64,000 nt of DNA from Nicotiana tabacum. Its lineage: Eukaryota > Streptophyta > Magnoliopsida > Solanales > Solanaceae. Made by a program: the position numbers and the translations under genes. This document shows positions 63,980-64,000 of the stretch, piece after piece. The notes beneath the pieces were generated by a model. It was not told where the DNA came from, did no database searches, and was given only the letters and a program-made list of their open reading frames with translations. How positions within the stretch are numbered: position 1 is the first letter of the stretch; the number at the start of each line of letters is the position of its first letter. Location: NCBI RefSeq assembly GCF_000715075.1, contig NC_134082.1, positions 192,561,948-192,625,947 of the forward strand, in the 5' to 3' direction.

Positions 63980-64000
63980 AGTTTTGAAAATCGAGTAGGG

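Larger units (their letters stand above)
54573..64000 (-). mobile_element. Athila-type Ty3/Gypsy retrotransposon with env-like ORF (Athila-1), 5' part beyond window
   Basis: On the minus strand: protease (63979), RT, RNase H, integrase (to 60668), a non-coding stretch with its own TATA box, an env-like ORF (59370-57304), a long 3' UTR, G-rich polypurine tract and 3' LTR. The order pol then env-like ORF is typical of Athila. Its 3' LTR abuts the Ogre-2 LTR stub. The flank AGAAT (54568-54572) is the predicted target duplication. Confidence 0.88.

Overview
The window reads as gene-poor, repeat-packed plant nuclear DNA, most likely from a solanaceous plant (Nicotiana-like). That assignment rests on the style of the repeat families and is an inference. 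I find no host gene I can defend. Almost every base belongs to LTR retrotransposons inserted into one another, on both strands, most of them with broken reading frames.

Layout. (1) 1-20465, minus strand: a large Ogre-type (Tat-lineage) Ty3/Gypsy element, 'Ogre-1', whose 3' LTR runs off the left edge. In sense order (right to left) it has a 5' LTR, tRNA primer site, leader, ORF1 (plant-mobile-domain-like plus coiled coil), gag, protease with G-patch, intron, RT, RNase H, second (archaeal-type) RNase H, integrase, a tandem-repeat-rich 3' UTR, polypurine tract and 3' LTR. (2) 20466-27776, minus: an older relative, 'Ogre-3', of which an ORF1 fragment, leader, primer site and 4.2-kb LTR remain; Ogre-1 sits inside its ORF1. 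(3) 27777-27962: a long (TA)n(GA)n microsatellite. (4) 27963-33094: a Tekay/Del-like LTR fragment, an unassigned stretch, the 3' end of a Copia element with its LTR, and a truncated Athila-like 3' LTR and 3' UTR ('Athila-2'). (5) 33095-36262, minus: the rest of what is probably the same Copia element, apparently split by a 2.9-kb inversion. (6) 36263-37001: a second Tekay-like LTR fragment, cut by (7) 37002-54572, plus: 'Ogre-2', a decayed Ogre with a complete 5' LTR and only a 45-bp stub of its 3' LTR, because (8) 54573-64000, minus, an Athila element with an env-like ORF ('Athila-1') landed in that LTR and runs off the right edge.

Most interesting structure. In both Ogre-1 and Ogre-2 a short non-coding motif (GAACTACG, about 30 nt, GATACGTAGGCA) recurs four times. 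Each copy sits at a boundary between coding blocks: leader/ORF1, ORF1/gag, integrase/3' UTR, and shortly before the polypurine tract. Spacing is specific to each position and kept between the two elements. A 19-nt leader hairpin shows compensatory changes across all three Ogre copies. The Ogre-1 primer site matches a tRNA-Arg for about 40 nt instead of the usual 18 or so. In Athila-1, pairs of CpG-rich dyads lie just upstream of two TATA boxes, one in the LTR and one in front of the env-like ORF. That env-like ORF is one uninterrupted frame broken by eight in-frame stops, seven of them TAG.

Limits: all alignments were done by eye; family names come from recognised motifs, not searches. LTR edges are good to a few bases where TG/CA ends, primer site or polypurine tract mark them, and approximate elsewhere.
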